Origin: Litorimonas sp964565335
GTDB lineage: Bacteria; Pseudomonadota; Alphaproteobacteria; Caulobacterales; Maricaulaceae
Direction of reading: 5' to 3'
Assembly (NCBI GenBank): GCA_964565335.1
Contig: CAZMEN010000004.1
Location: 1-64,000, forward strand
Length of the DNA: 64,000 nt
Position numbers and translations under genes: made by a program. The notes beneath the pieces are model-generated. The model saw only the letters and a program-made list of their open reading frames with translations. It was not told the DNA's origin and made no database searches. Position 1 is the stretch's first letter; each line of letters opens with the position of its first letter. This document shows, in pieces, positions 17,008 through 25,210 of this stretch.

Positions 17008-19839
17008 ATGTCCCATTTTGCAAAAGCACAATTCGCTTCATTTGCGGCTTTGGGCCTTTTATTGGCGTCAATCTCGGCGTTTCCGGCGCAGGCGGCTATA
17101 AACGGAACCTCCCTTGAACGGTGGGGTCCGCAATTCCAAAGCACAGCGGCTTTATCTGACCTCGCCGCAAACGGCGAAAAAATGCTTTTGGATTGGAGAA
17201 AGCCGTCGCAAACGTTGAAGTTTGACGTACCAGAAACAGATTTCATTCCCTCCATCACCTTAACGCTCTCGGCTGACCCCCTGCATAAAAGCGGGCCTAG
17301 CCAATCCCTGTTCGTCCAATTCAACCAAGACACGCCAGTTGAAATAAAATCTACAGGTCGTGGCTTTGATGCAAAAATCACACTCAATAACGGTTCACTC
17401 CGTACTACAAATAATCTCATCCGAATTTTTACGGAACAACAAGACGCCGCATATTGCGGTTCAGAAAAAGACACAGGGTGGATTGTCGATTTAGCGTCCT
17501 CTAAAATTGCCATCCAAAGACAAGCGAAATCCCGCCCGTTCACGATTCGCGATGTCGAAAGCAAATTAAATAACCCCCTGACTGCACCCGAGCTCATCAG
17601 TATTGGCGCAGAAGGGCAAAACAGCACAGTCCTGCAAAGCCTCATCGCGCAAGCCATTGGCCAGCGTATGGAGACAACGCCCGCCTTCACAACCCTCAAG
17701 AACCGCGGCGACTTCCAAATTATTGCCGGACAACGGGGACAAATCAAACAGCACGTAAAAAACAAATCCATACTGCAAGGAAAAGGCGCGCGTATAATAC
17801 TCGACAAATCCCGCCCCATGCGGCTCATCCTGACGGGCGATACGGATCAAGAAGTTCTCGCCATGGCCAAAGCCTTTACGGAATACGCTTTGCCTGATTC
17901 TGTTCGCCAGAAAACGAATATTGGCGAGCTGAAAATGCAGGCGCATTATGGTTCCGATGCGCGTTTCATTAGCGGAAAGACAAAACTCGGCGCCCTTGGC
18001 CAGACGGCTTTTGAGCCAAGCTGGAACCCAAGTGACGCCGTTGCCACATTTGACGTCGCTGACCCCAATGCCAGCCAAGGCGAAATTGTCCTCCACTTAG
18101 CGAACTCTGACAATAGCGTTGCCCCCCATAATAAAGTTGCTTTGACGCTCAATAATTACAGCCTCGGTCAGACGACCTTGCGAACGAAACGACAAAAAGT
18201 AACGTTCAAAGTGCCCGCAGGCGTTCTCAAAGGGCAAGATAACACATTGCGGTTTAGTGCGGATTTATCTCCACAAGCGGGACAAGAATGCACAGGCGAC
18301 GCCCTTATTGCCCCGAATGTTTATTTCAAATCTAAATCATATTTAAAACTAGAGACGAACGGCGAAACACCCGTAACGGATTTATCCCGTTTCACAGCCT
18401 CAGGCGCGCCTTTCTCAGACCAAAACGGGAAAGAAACCGTCATCGTCCTACCCCGCAATAATGCGGACTTTAATGCAGCCTTGGGCCTCTTGTCACAAAT
18501 GGCCGAGACTCATGCCAATGGGTGGGTCAATGCCAATTTCGTCAGAGGGGCCGCCGCCCTGACCCCGAAAGATAAATCCAAAAACATTCTATTCTTAACG
18601 CCCTCCAATGAGCTTCCCGCTATTGCAAAACGCGCCGCGCCCAAAACGGCCCGAACAGCGCTGAAAGGCAATGGTTTCACGGGCGTCAACCTATTGGAAA
18701 ACACGCCCGAGCGTTATGCCAGCCTGAACGCGCAGGCCGCGTATCAAGACGCATCCCGCAAAGCCGCACGAAATAATTCCATTCGCCGCGGCGGTTTAGC
18801 CAGCCTTTATGCCTCCCCTTATGACTCTGGAAAAATGGTAGGTTTAATCACAAATGTGCCTGGCCAATCCTTCACCCAATCTTTGAGCACACTTCGCGAA
18901 GATACACATTGGAATGCCCTAGAAGGCAGTGTCGCGCGTTGGAACCGAAAAAGTGTTTTAATGACGGAGCTCTCCTCAAACCTTCCGGGCTTTGCGCGTA
19001 TAACCGCGCCTGCGCCCGCGCCTAAAGGTGCCATGTCCAAATGGACCATGCCAGAACTTGACTCTTTAACGGATCGTTTACCGCAGGTCAGCCTTCCTGA
19101 ATTTAGCCTCCCGAAAATTGACGGCGCTGACATCAAACAAAAACTAATGTTTTGGAAATCGGATACGCCGCAGACTGCAAGCCCTGATTTACGCGACTCA
19201 TTTTCGCCTAACTCAATCGCCGATATGTCTTTTGAGAACATCCGCCTTTCCGCGCCTGCCCCGCGCCCGGCGCAACCCAATCAAAAACTCGCTTTGCGTC
19301 CATCCAATTCAGCGGATCAACCCAGCTTTCTGGATAGCGTTTTACCCGACAGCACAGTGAGCATAGACAGCGCCAAAGGTTTCACAGCCGCTGTTACGGC
19401 CCCCCTCTCTAGCCGCATGTCCGAAGTGAATAACCGCCTCGAAGGAAAAACACCCGTTCCACAAAAATCCGCCTTTGACATGATGTCAGGTGCCTTGCCG
19501 AAACTGGAAACGCAAAAACAGTCTTTCCATTTTGGCCCCCTTCAAGACAAAACAGCCCAAGCTTTGGACTGGAGCGCCAAAACATGGACGTCCACCAAAC
19601 AGGCCGTGATGAATATGAAAGTCCGCAAAGACGTCAACAGACTACAAAAATCTGTAAAGCCGGTCGGCGCATCATGGCGCAAACAATTACGCGGTGTTTC
19701 CATCCCCGGACAGTCCGCCGCAAAGTGGAGCGTTCAAAAACTAAGCGCCGCCGCCCTCTTGCTCATCCTCATGTTTGGTGTTGTCCTTTTCTTCCTCGGC
19801 GCGTCAGATGCCCAAAGCCGCACAGGTCAACACCATTAA
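17008..19839 (+). CDS. BcsB-like periplasmic/inner-membrane protein
   Basis: A 943-residue protein resembling BcsB, the periplasmic partner of cellulose synthase BcsA. It has a signal peptide (residues 1 to about 34, ending FPAQAA), an extended beta-rich region with two Cys-containing segments in BcsB-like positions (DAAYCGSEKDTGWIVD near 155 and QECTGDALIAPNVYF near 430), and a C-terminal membrane helix (ALLLILMFGVVLFFLGA). Residues about 650-900 form a long Pro/Ser/Ala-rich linker, making it longer than typical BcsB (about 750-800). No bcsA or other cellulose gene lies in the window. ATG 17008 gives the cleanest signal peptide; ATG 16984 and TTG 16972 are upstream alternatives. Function in another glycan system is possible. 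Confidence 0.65.
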   Translation: MSHFAKAQFASFAALGLLLASISAFPAQAAINGTSLERWGPQFQSTAALSDLAANGEKMLLDWRKPSQTLKFDVPETDFIPSITLTLSADPLHKSGPSQSLFVQFNQDTPVEIKSTGRGFDAKITLNNGSLRTTNNLIRIFTEQQDAAYCGSEKDTGWIVDLASSKIAIQRQAKSRPFTIRDVESKLNNPLTAPELISIGAEGQNSTVLQSLIAQAIGQRMETTPAFTTLKNRGDFQIIAGQRGQIKQHVKNKSILQGKGARIILDKSRPMRLILTGDTDQEVLAMAKAFTEYALPDSVRQKTNIGELKMQAHYGSDARFISGKTKLGALGQTAFEPSWNPSDAVATFDVADPNASQGEIVLHLANSDNSVAPHNKVALTLNNYSLGQTTLRTKRQKVTFKVPAGVLKGQDNTLRFSADLSPQAGQECTGDALIAPNVYFKSKSYLKLETNGETPVTDLSRFTASGAPFSDQNGKETVIVLPRNNADFNAALGLLSQMAETHANGWVNANFVRGAAALTPKDKSKNILFLTPSNELPAIAKRAAPKTARTALKGNGFTGVNLLENTPERYASLNAQAAYQDASRKAARNNSIRRGGLASLYASPYDSGKMVGLITNVPGQSFTQSLSTLREDTHWNALEGSVARWNRKSVLMTELSSNLPGFARITAPAPAPKGAMSKWTMPELDSLTDRLPQVSLPEFSLPKIDGADIKQKLMFWKSDTPQTASPDLRDSFSPNSIADMSFENIRLSAPAPRPAQPNQKLALRPSNSADQPSFLDSVLPDSTVSIDSAKGFTAAVTAPLSSRMSEVNNRLEGKTPVPQKSAFDMMSGALPKLETQKQSFHFGPLQDKTAQALDWSAKTWTSTKQAVMNMKVRKDVNRLQKSVKPVGASWRKQLRGVSIPGQSAAKWSVQKLSAAALLLILMFGVVLFFLGASDAQSRTGQHH

Positions 19840-20573
19840 GAACGGCGCGAGTGGAGATAGAATTTGTTGATTGAATTCCGCCCAAGTTTTTCGTCCTCCT
19901 CGCAATCCAGTGCCGAGCCTTTGTCACGTATTTCCCATAAATAGGACATGCCCGTGAGGCGGTCTCCTTACCGGAAGACCGAGAATAGTAATGTTTCGCA
20001 AGGTGCCATACCCCACGGCAGCGGTTTATATCGAGCGGCCATCTCTTTTCTCTTTACGGGCCAACCACCTGCAAACCGTTTGTTGATTTGAAAGTCAAAT
20101 CAACGACACAAGTCTAGGCAGCCTACCCATGTGGCTCCTTCCCGATAGGCTCTTGGGCGAAGCTGTCAAACCAGTCCCAATTCACCCCGCTGTCTCGTTC
20201 AGCAAAAAGGTGACATGCCTTCCCTGTCCAACTGAAAAAGAACAAGCGTAATATGGCACGGGTTGGCGGTGTGGGGATACGATTGTTGAAAACCGTTCTA
20301 TTTCAGGAACATCTAGAAAAATAAACGGGAAGGATTACCTTTGTTTTTGCTTTCCGCTCATTACCGCTCTCTAGGCGAGTCATAACGGACGCGAAACTGA
20401 GGTGAATTCACCCTCGCCGCACAAAAACCGTCCGATTCTGCGGGATGGGCGCTGTAAAATCCAACATTGCACTTAAAGGGCAGGCCTGTGGTTCGGTTCG
20501 TGTTGAAAATGTGTTGAGGGCCAGATTATACACACTCAAGCATCATACTTTCCCCGATGCGACAAACTTTCAG
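19840..20573. other. Long non-coding intergenic region with predicted RNA structure
   Basis: About 730 bases with no credible ORF. Visible dyads include CGGTCT/AGACCG at 19960-19981, a perfect 9-bp hairpin GTTGATTTG-AAAGT-CAAATCAAC at 20082-20104, and the 12-bp palindrome GGTGAATTCACC at 20401-20412. A strong rightward terminator ends the region. Together these suggest one or more rightward non-coding transcripts. I found none of the conserved segments of RNase P RNA, tmRNA or SRP RNA. The layout around 20000-20120 loosely recalls 6S RNA, a hairpin in the 3' arm after a TTCGCAAG-containing 5' arm, but this is only a resemblance. Confidence 0.45.
20374..20434 (+). ncRNA. Possible pseudoknotted RNA element
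   Basis: GGCGAG (20374-20379) can pair with CTCGCC (20413-20418), and CGGACG (20386-20391) with CGTCCG (20429-20434). The two 6-bp stems cross, so together they would make a pseudoknot, with the palindrome GGTGAATTCACC between them. The terminator about 140 bases downstream supports rightward transcription. Stems this short can occur by chance, so this is a prediction only. Confidence 0.3.
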
Positions 20574-20610
20574 CCCGGCCATTTCATTTGAAATTGGACC
20601 GGGTTTTTTT
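20574..20610 (+). terminator. Strong rightward intrinsic terminator
   Basis: CCCGGCCATTTC pairs with GAAATTGGACCGGG as a roughly 12-bp stem with two single-base bulges and a 4-nt ATTT loop, followed by seven T and, after GTG, five more. There is no T run on the minus strand, so it does not serve the converging cysS gene. It must end a rightward transcript, either a long bcsB-like mRNA tail or an unannotated RNA in the preceding 730 bases. Confidence 0.85.
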
Positions 20611-20620
20611 GTGTTTTTGT

Positions 20621-22072
20621 TTAGGCTTTGCGCCACGTCGTGCCGTCGGGGCCGTCTTCGAGGACGATGCCGAGGGCTTTGGCCTCATCACGCGCCGCAT
20701 CCGCCTCTGCCCAGTTTTTCTCGGCCCGCGCGATTTCGCGGCGTTTGGCGATAGCGTCGAATTGCGCCGTTTCATCATCAGACGCACCGCCCTTAAACCA
20801 CTCATCGGGACCTTTTTGGAGGAGGCCTAGGCCTTTTGCTGATTTAATAGCGACAAAAAATGCTCCATCAATTTCTCTTTTTTCCGCTTTCATAGCAATC
20901 AATTCGCGTGTTCGAAATGAGTACCCGACAATATTGTGGATTTGAGAGTGTATGTCCAAATCATCGCATAGAGAGCTGTCTCTTATGTAAAGTGCAATGT
21001 CATCAATATCGACGCCTCGTTCTTTCATCACCGCAACAGTCCGGTATAGTCCATCCAAATTCGCCTTACTCTCCTTGAGCAAATCCTCAGACCAACTCAA
21101 TTCACTGCGATAATGCGCCTTAAGCAAGGCCAAGCGAATAACCTCCCCGTCCCAGTCTTTCAGCAAGTCATGAACCAAGGTCACATTGCCGAGGCTCTTG
21201 GACATTTTCTCGCTGCCCATATTCAGAAACTCATTATGCACCCAATAATTTGCGAGCGGTGCGCCGTCATGGGCGCAATTACTTTGCGCGATTTCATTTT
21301 CGTGATGCGGGAATTTCAGATCCACGCCGCCGCAATGAATATCAATCGTGTCTGAGTCTGTGCCGTCAGTCAGCACGGCCTTGGCCATGGCAGAACATTC
21401 GATATGCCAGCCGGGGCGGCCCCTGAGGTTTGAGCGCTCAGGGCCTAAAGGGGCGTCCCATCCGACGCCGTCCAGTTCGGGTTTCCAAAGCACAAAATCA
21501 GCGGCATTACGTTTACGCGCGACTTCGCCCTCGCCCACACGGTCACCGCCGCGCAGCGCATCAAGCGTGTTGCCCGAGAGCTGTCCGTAATCGTCATATT
21601 TGGAGACATCGAAAAAGACGTGGCCGTCAGAGACATAGGCAAAGCCTTTTTCAATCAGCTCTGAAATCATCGCCGTCATATTGTCGATATGGGCGGTACA
21701 TTTTGGCTGCTCGGTCGGCGGCAGGCAGCCAATCGCCGCGAGGTCTTCATTATAAATCCGCGCATATTTTTCTGTGATGTCTGAAATCGGCTTCCCAGTT
21801 TCTTTGGCCGATTGAATAATGCGGTCATCGACATCGGTAATGTTGCGCGCATAGACAACATGGTCTTCACCGTAAATATGGCGCAAGACGCGGAACAGCA
21901 CGTCCGCGACAACAGCGGCGCGGGCATTGCCGATATGGGCGTAGGAATAGACCGTCGGCCCACAATTATACATCGTCACCCGTTTCGGGTCTTGCGGGGT
22001 AAACACTTCTTTTGTCCGCGTCAGCGAATTATAAAGGGTGAGTTGCGGCTGGTCTTTTATGTTTTCAGGCAT
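20621..22072 (-). CDS. cysS: Cysteinyl-tRNA synthetase
   Basis: A 483-residue class I aminoacyl-tRNA synthetase charging tRNA-Cys in the cytoplasm. Key elements are present: YNCGPTVYSYAHIGNAR, with the first zinc Cys and the HIGH-equivalent HIGN; the zinc ligands in WHIECSAMA and DIHCGGVDLKFPHHENE; and the KMSKS loop in GSEKMSKSLGN. The C-terminal part is the usual helical anticodon-binding region. I use ATG 22072, with AGAGGGAG just upstream; the frame stays open to 22192, but that extension is not family-like and overlaps the divergent gene at 22097. Confidence 0.96.
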   Translation of the reverse strand: MPENIKDQPQLTLYNSLTRTKEVFTPQDPKRVTMYNCGPTVYSYAHIGNARAAVVADVLFRVLRHIYGEDHVVYARNITDVDDRIIQSAKETGKPISDITEKYARIYNEDLAAIGCLPPTEQPKCTAHIDNMTAMISELIEKGFAYVSDGHVFFDVSKYDDYGQLSGNTLDALRGGDRVGEGEVARKRNAADFVLWKPELDGVGWDAPLGPERSNLRGRPGWHIECSAMAKAVLTDGTDSDTIDIHCGGVDLKFPHHENEIAQSNCAHDGAPLANYWVHNEFLNMGSEKMSKSLGNVTLVHDLLKDWDGEVIRLALLKAHYRSELSWSEDLLKESKANLDGLYRTVAVMKERGVDIDDIALYIRDSSLCDDLDIHSQIHNIVGYSFRTRELIAMKAEKREIDGAFFVAIKSAKGLGLLQKGPDEWFKGGASDDETAQFDAIAKRREIARAEKNWAEADAARDEAKALGIVLEDGPDGTTWRKA

Positions 22073-22096
22073 GGTTTCTCCCTCTAATGTTTTAGG

Positions 22097-22717
22097 ATGA
22101 AAAGGCAACTCATCATCGGCATCGCGTTTGCGCTGGTCGCGGTTATTATCGGCGTAGAAAGCTATAAAGCCACACGGCCGTCTGCGGGGCAATTAAAATT
22201 CAAAGTGCGCGATAATATCGCCTATGGTTATGGGACAACGAATAGCCGATCAGGCGGGGTGATTAAAACCTTGGTGCGAGACCATCCGCAAGTCGATACT
22301 TTGGTCTTTAAAAGCATGCCCGGCACGCAGGACGCTTTCACCAATTTACGCATTGCGCGGCACATTCGCGCCGCCGGCCTAAAGACGCATTTAGAGAGCG
22401 GGTCTTATATTGCGTCGGGCGCCGTGGATTTATTTCTCGGCGGGGCGGAGCGCACAATGGAATGCGGCGCCCTTATTGGCGTGCATACGCATTACTTCCT
22501 CGCAGAGGGCGGGCTCGTGCGCGGGAAGTCCTTTCACCCCGGCAATACGGGGTATGATTCCATGAAAGTGCATTCGGAGAAATTCCTGAAGGATATGGGC
22601 ATTGACCCTGCTTTTTATCTGTTCGCGCGGGAGGCCGCTTTGCCAGAAGAGCTCTATTACCTGACGCCCGAGGATATAGAGACCTATAACATACTGACTG
22701 AGCCGCTGGATTGCTAA
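22097..22717 (+). CDS. Membrane-anchored ClpP/crotonase-fold protein (COG3904-like)
   Basis: A 206-residue protein with an N-terminal signal anchor (IIGIAFALVAVIIGV, residues 6-20) and a predicted periplasmic domain. The segment VDTLVFKSMPGTQDAFTNLR followed by ESGSYIASGAVDLFLGGAER and CGALIGVHTHYF matches the pattern of COG3904 predicted periplasmic proteins related to ClpP-like proteases, where the Ser of the SGA-type turn and the His of IGVH would be active-site candidates. No protease activity is established for this group. It diverges from cysS with 24 bases between start codons, so the promoters must overlap the coding starts or be shared. Confidence 0.65.
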   Translation: MKRQLIIGIAFALVAVIIGVESYKATRPSAGQLKFKVRDNIAYGYGTTNSRSGGVIKTLVRDHPQVDTLVFKSMPGTQDAFTNLRIARHIRAAGLKTHLESGSYIASGAVDLFLGGAERTMECGALIGVHTHYFLAEGGLVRGKSFHPGNTGYDSMKVHSEKFLKDMGIDPAFYLFAREAALPEELYYLTPEDIETYNILTEPLDC

Positions 22718-22835
22718 ATCAATAAAACCCGCATGGCTTCTGCATCCACGCGATTGAGCATCTATTGTTTTTGCATACGCGTATAACAGCTTTACAGACT
22801 CGCTTTTACGGGCTGACTTGCGCTATAGGCACGCC

Positions 22836-23456
22836 ATGAAAAATGAAACTTCGAAGAAACCAACGCTAAAGGCCGTTGGAACGCCGCAGCGCCCCTCTCG
22901 CGAGGCCGCAATGGAAGCCGTGCGAACTTTGATTGCTTGGGCGGGGGATAATCCTGACCGCGAAGGCCTGAAAGATACGCCGAAACGCGTCGTTAACGCC
23001 TACAAGGAATGGTTTCGCGGATATGATATGGATCCGTCCGAAGAGCTCTCCCGTGTCTTTGAAGATGTCTCAGGTTATGACGATATGGTTATCCTGCGAG
23101 AGATTGATGTGGAGTCTCATTGCGAACATCACATTGCGCCGTTTTTGGGCAAAGCCTATGTTGCTTACTTGCCCACCGATAAAGTGGTCGGTATTTCAAA
23201 GCTCGTCAAAGTCGTCGAGATATTTGCCAAACGCCTGCAGACCCAAGAAACCATGACAGCGCAAATTGCAGACGCCATTGATGATGCGCTTAAGCCGCGC
23301 GGTTCTGCCGTTATGATTGATGCCGTCCACCAGTGCATGAGCACGCGCGGCGTGCATCACCCGGACGTCTCCACCATCACCACGCAGTTCACGGGTGAGT
23401 TTAAAACCAATCCGAACCTACAGGATAGATTTCTGAAATTGATTGGTAAGGGTTAG
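22836..23456 (+). CDS. folE: GTP cyclohydrolase I
   Basis: A 206-residue type I enzyme converting GTP to 7,8-dihydroneopterin triphosphate, the first step to tetrahydrofolate and queuosine precursors. Zinc ligands are in ESHCEHHIAPFLG and HQCMSTRGV, with the family motifs AYLPTDKVVGISKL and RLQTQETMT. I start at ATG 22836, with a short AGG element upstream; the frame opens at a TTG at 22818, which is less likely. Length is normal. A three-copy 14-bp tandem repeat begins four bases after the stop codon. Confidence 0.96.
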   Translation: MKNETSKKPTLKAVGTPQRPSREAAMEAVRTLIAWAGDNPDREGLKDTPKRVVNAYKEWFRGYDMDPSEELSRVFEDVSGYDDMVILREIDVESHCEHHIAPFLGKAYVAYLPTDKVVGISKLVKVVEIFAKRLQTQETMTAQIADAIDDALKPRGSAVMIDAVHQCMSTRGVHHPDVSTITTQFTGEFKTNPNLQDRFLKLIGKG

Positions 23457-23459
23457 ACC

Positions 23460-23501
23460 TTAAACGCAGGGCTTTAAACGCGAGCCTTTAAATACGGGCG
23501 A
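23460..23501. repeat. Three tandem copies of a degenerate 14-bp unit after folE
   Basis: TTAAACGCAGGGCT, TTAAACGCGAGCCT and TTAAATACGGGCGA follow one another with an exact 14-base period, starting at 23460 just after the folE stop. The first two units differ at three positions and the third is more diverged. No function is visible. Confidence 0.6.
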
Positions 23502-23563
23502 TTGAATTATATCGCTGGTCTGATTTTCGGCAGAGACGGCGGAGTTTCCTCCACATCCTGATT

Positions 23564-23760
23564 TGTGACGCAGAGTTAAATCGGCTGGGCGGCCGAAAGG
23601 CATGTTGCCCATAAGTGCAGCGCATAAGGTTCCTTCGCTGATGTCGCCTTACAACATCTGCAGCCGATCCCGAATCGGCTACACTGCCATAAGGATGTAC
23701 GAAGTCTTAAAAATCAGGGTTAATATGCGGTTAAGCCGCTATCAAATCATCTGCGTCACA
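23564..23760. ncRNA. Putative structured RNA closed by an 11-bp inverted repeat
   Basis: TGTGACGCAGA at 23564-23574 is perfectly complementary to TCTGCGTCACA at 23750-23760, enclosing 175 bases without coding potential. Inside are a 7-bp hairpin AGCCGAT-CCCGA-ATCGGCT (23662-23680), CCTTA/TAAGG arms (23647-23651 with 23690-23694), and the short hairpins GGCA-TGT-TGCC and GCGG-TTAAG-CCGC. A third ATCGGCT copy near 23580 allows an alternative pairing with 23662-23668. A long closing stem around a multi-branched interior is typical of structured RNAs. The strand is undecided and no terminator follows. I cannot assign an Rfam class; 6S-like RNA or an untranslated-region element are options. Confidence 0.45.
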
Positions 23761-23803
23761 CTTTGAATTGAAACATAAAGCGGGTGTGCCGCGTATAGAT
23801 TTT

Positions 23804-24070
23804 ATGACCGACAGACAGTTTCCCGACGATTTTATTCCCGCCAAACCCAGACCCGATAAAGGACGGCTCACCGAGTCCGAAATCGTGGCCATGGCGTGGG
23901 ATGACGAAACGTCCTTCGACGCTATTCAAGCGCAATCCGGCCTATCCGAAAGCGCGGTCATCAAAATTATGCGAACCCATATGCAGCCCAGCAGTTTTCG
24001 CATGTGGCGCAAACGCGTATCCGGTCGGGCCAGTAAGCATAGAGCCATCCAAAAGAGCGGCTCGCCATAA
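23804..24070 (+). CDS. DUF2805 / TIGR03643 family protein
   Basis: An 88-residue protein recognised by its core, which runs from ESEIVAMAWDDETSFDAI through LSESAVIKIMRTHM to SSFRMWRKRVSGR with SKH close behind, matching the small conserved DUF2805 (TIGR03643) family. The middle resembles a helix-turn-helix followed by a very basic tail, so nucleic-acid binding is plausible but unproven. I choose ATG 23804; the frame opens at TTG 23768, inside the right arm region of the upstream inverted repeat. No strong ribosome site is visible. Confidence 0.8.
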   Translation: MTDRQFPDDFIPAKPRPDKGRLTESEIVAMAWDDETSFDAIQAQSGLSESAVIKIMRTHMQPSSFRMWRKRVSGRASKHRAIQKSGSP

Positions 24071-24131
24071 CCGCCTTTCATAACCGCCCCTTATAAATCC
24101 CTTTTATAAACCCTCCTTATAATTTTTGACG
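24067..24131. repeat. Five tandem copies of a degenerate 13-bp unit upstream of the porin gene
   Basis: ATAA recurs at 24067, 24080, 24093, 24106 and 24119, an exact 13-base period: ATAACCGCCTTTC, ATAACCGCCCCTT, ATAAATCCCTTTT, ATAAACCCTCCTT, then ATAATTTTTGACG. The first copy contains the stop codon of the DUF2805 gene, and the array ends about 65 bases before the porin start, so it overlaps the likely promoter zone. Confidence 0.65.
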
Positions 24132-24196
24132 ACAACCCTTTTCGGACCTAAAATGGCACGGATAATATTGGGGCGGCGATATTTAGGGGGAGTCTG

Positions 24197-25210
24197 ATGA
24201 GACGAAATGGATTGACGGCTATCGGGCTGTCGGCGGGATTGTGTCTTTACGCATTATCCCCCGCATCGGCCTATGCCCAAAATAATTTAAAGCAAGATTT
24301 TGAGCTTTATGGGTCTTTGCGGATGCAGGCCAATTATGTCTCGGTCGATGACGCTTTTGACGGCGGAGACTCTCAGTTTCTGGGGCTGTCTGACGCCTAT
24401 TCCCGATTAGGGGCCCGGACGTCTTTTGGTAATGATGCCATCAAAATTACCGCGCGCTATGAGGTCAATATAAACTCAGCGGACCTCGATTTTGGCGATC
24501 CGTCATTTTTCGATGATCAAGACTCCCGTCTCTATAGCATAAAAGCCGAGGGGAAATTCGGGACACTCTTAGCTGGGAAAGATTGGCTGCCTTATTATAA
24601 TAATGTTGGATATCCCGTTGATTATTTCAGCTCCATCTATGCTGGTTATACAACCTACGCCTATTTTCGCGAACCTCAGATCACCTATATGACGCCGACG
24701 GTTGCGGGGGTCTCTGGCACCCTATCCCGTATGAAGCGCACTGGAGGCGGCGCGAGCGGTTGGCATTACGCCCTCTCTTTTGCCAAAGATGGATTCACCC
24801 TTGCGGCCGGCCGCGAGGATATGGACGGAGTTGAAGGCGACACGCAAGGGGCCGCCGTATCTTATTCTAGCGGGCCTTGGTACTTTGCAGGCAAGTATGA
24901 AAATAGCGACGACTTTGGCGATATAGTCAACGCCTTTGCACAGCGCCAACATAAAGATTGGACCTTTAAAGCAGGTATAGGCATCGGAGATCAATTTTCC
25001 GGAGACACCCATCATTTTGGAATGGATTACAAAGTAAGTTCGAAACTCAAAGTCTTTGCTGAGTATTATTCAGAAGAAAAGAACTATGCCCTGCTGAGAG
25101 AGAATGCGGCCTCGGCGGGTGATTATTTTGGCGCGGGCGGGTTCGGCGCGCGTCAAAACGGCAAAGCCTTACTCACTGGATTTCGGTTTGATTTTTCAAC
25201 CGATCAATAA
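24197..25210 (+). CDS. Outer-membrane porin
   Basis: A 337-residue general-porin-like beta-barrel. It has a signal peptide (residues 1-27, ending ASAYA), then FELYGSLRMQANYVS, where the first barrel strand and the aromatic pattern of trimeric porins begin. GKFGTLLAGKDWLPYY and the PQITYMTP stretch follow, and the chain ends in strands of alternating residues (LLTGFRFDFSTDQ). A GGGGGAG ribosome site lies just before ATG 24197. It converges with the Cache-channel gene and overlaps its 3' end by seven bases. Confidence 0.85.
   Translation: MRRNGLTAIGLSAGLCLYALSPASAYAQNNLKQDFELYGSLRMQANYVSVDDAFDGGDSQFLGLSDAYSRLGARTSFGNDAIKITARYEVNINSADLDFGDPSFFDDQDSRLYSIKAEGKFGTLLAGKDWLPYYNNVGYPVDYFSSIYAGYTTYAYFREPQITYMTPTVAGVSGTLSRMKRTGGGASGWHYALSFAKDGFTLAAGREDMDGVEGDTQGAAVSYSSGPWYFAGKYENSDDFGDIVNAFAQRQHKDWTFKAGIGIGDQFSGDTHHFGMDYKVSSKLKVFAEYYSEEKNYALLRENAASAGDYFGAGGFGARQNGKALLTGFRFDFSTDQ

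Noticed and set aside
16863..17828. 321-codon minus-strand ORF over the start of the BcsB-like gene
   Set aside because: Overlaps both the DUF1491 start and the BcsB-like signal peptide region; Cys/Ser/Arg-rich with no domain, so treated as a shadow.
19840..20573. tmRNA, RNase P RNA, SRP RNA or tRNA gene in the long non-coding region
   Set aside because: I looked for the GAGGAAAGTCC-type RNase P core, a tmRNA tag and T-arm, the SRP GGAAG loop and tRNA T-loop motifs on both strands and found none convincingly placed.
22073..22192. 40-residue N-terminal extension of CysS
   Set aside because: It is not family-like, overlaps the divergent gene at 22097 and bypasses a good ribosome site at ATG 22072.
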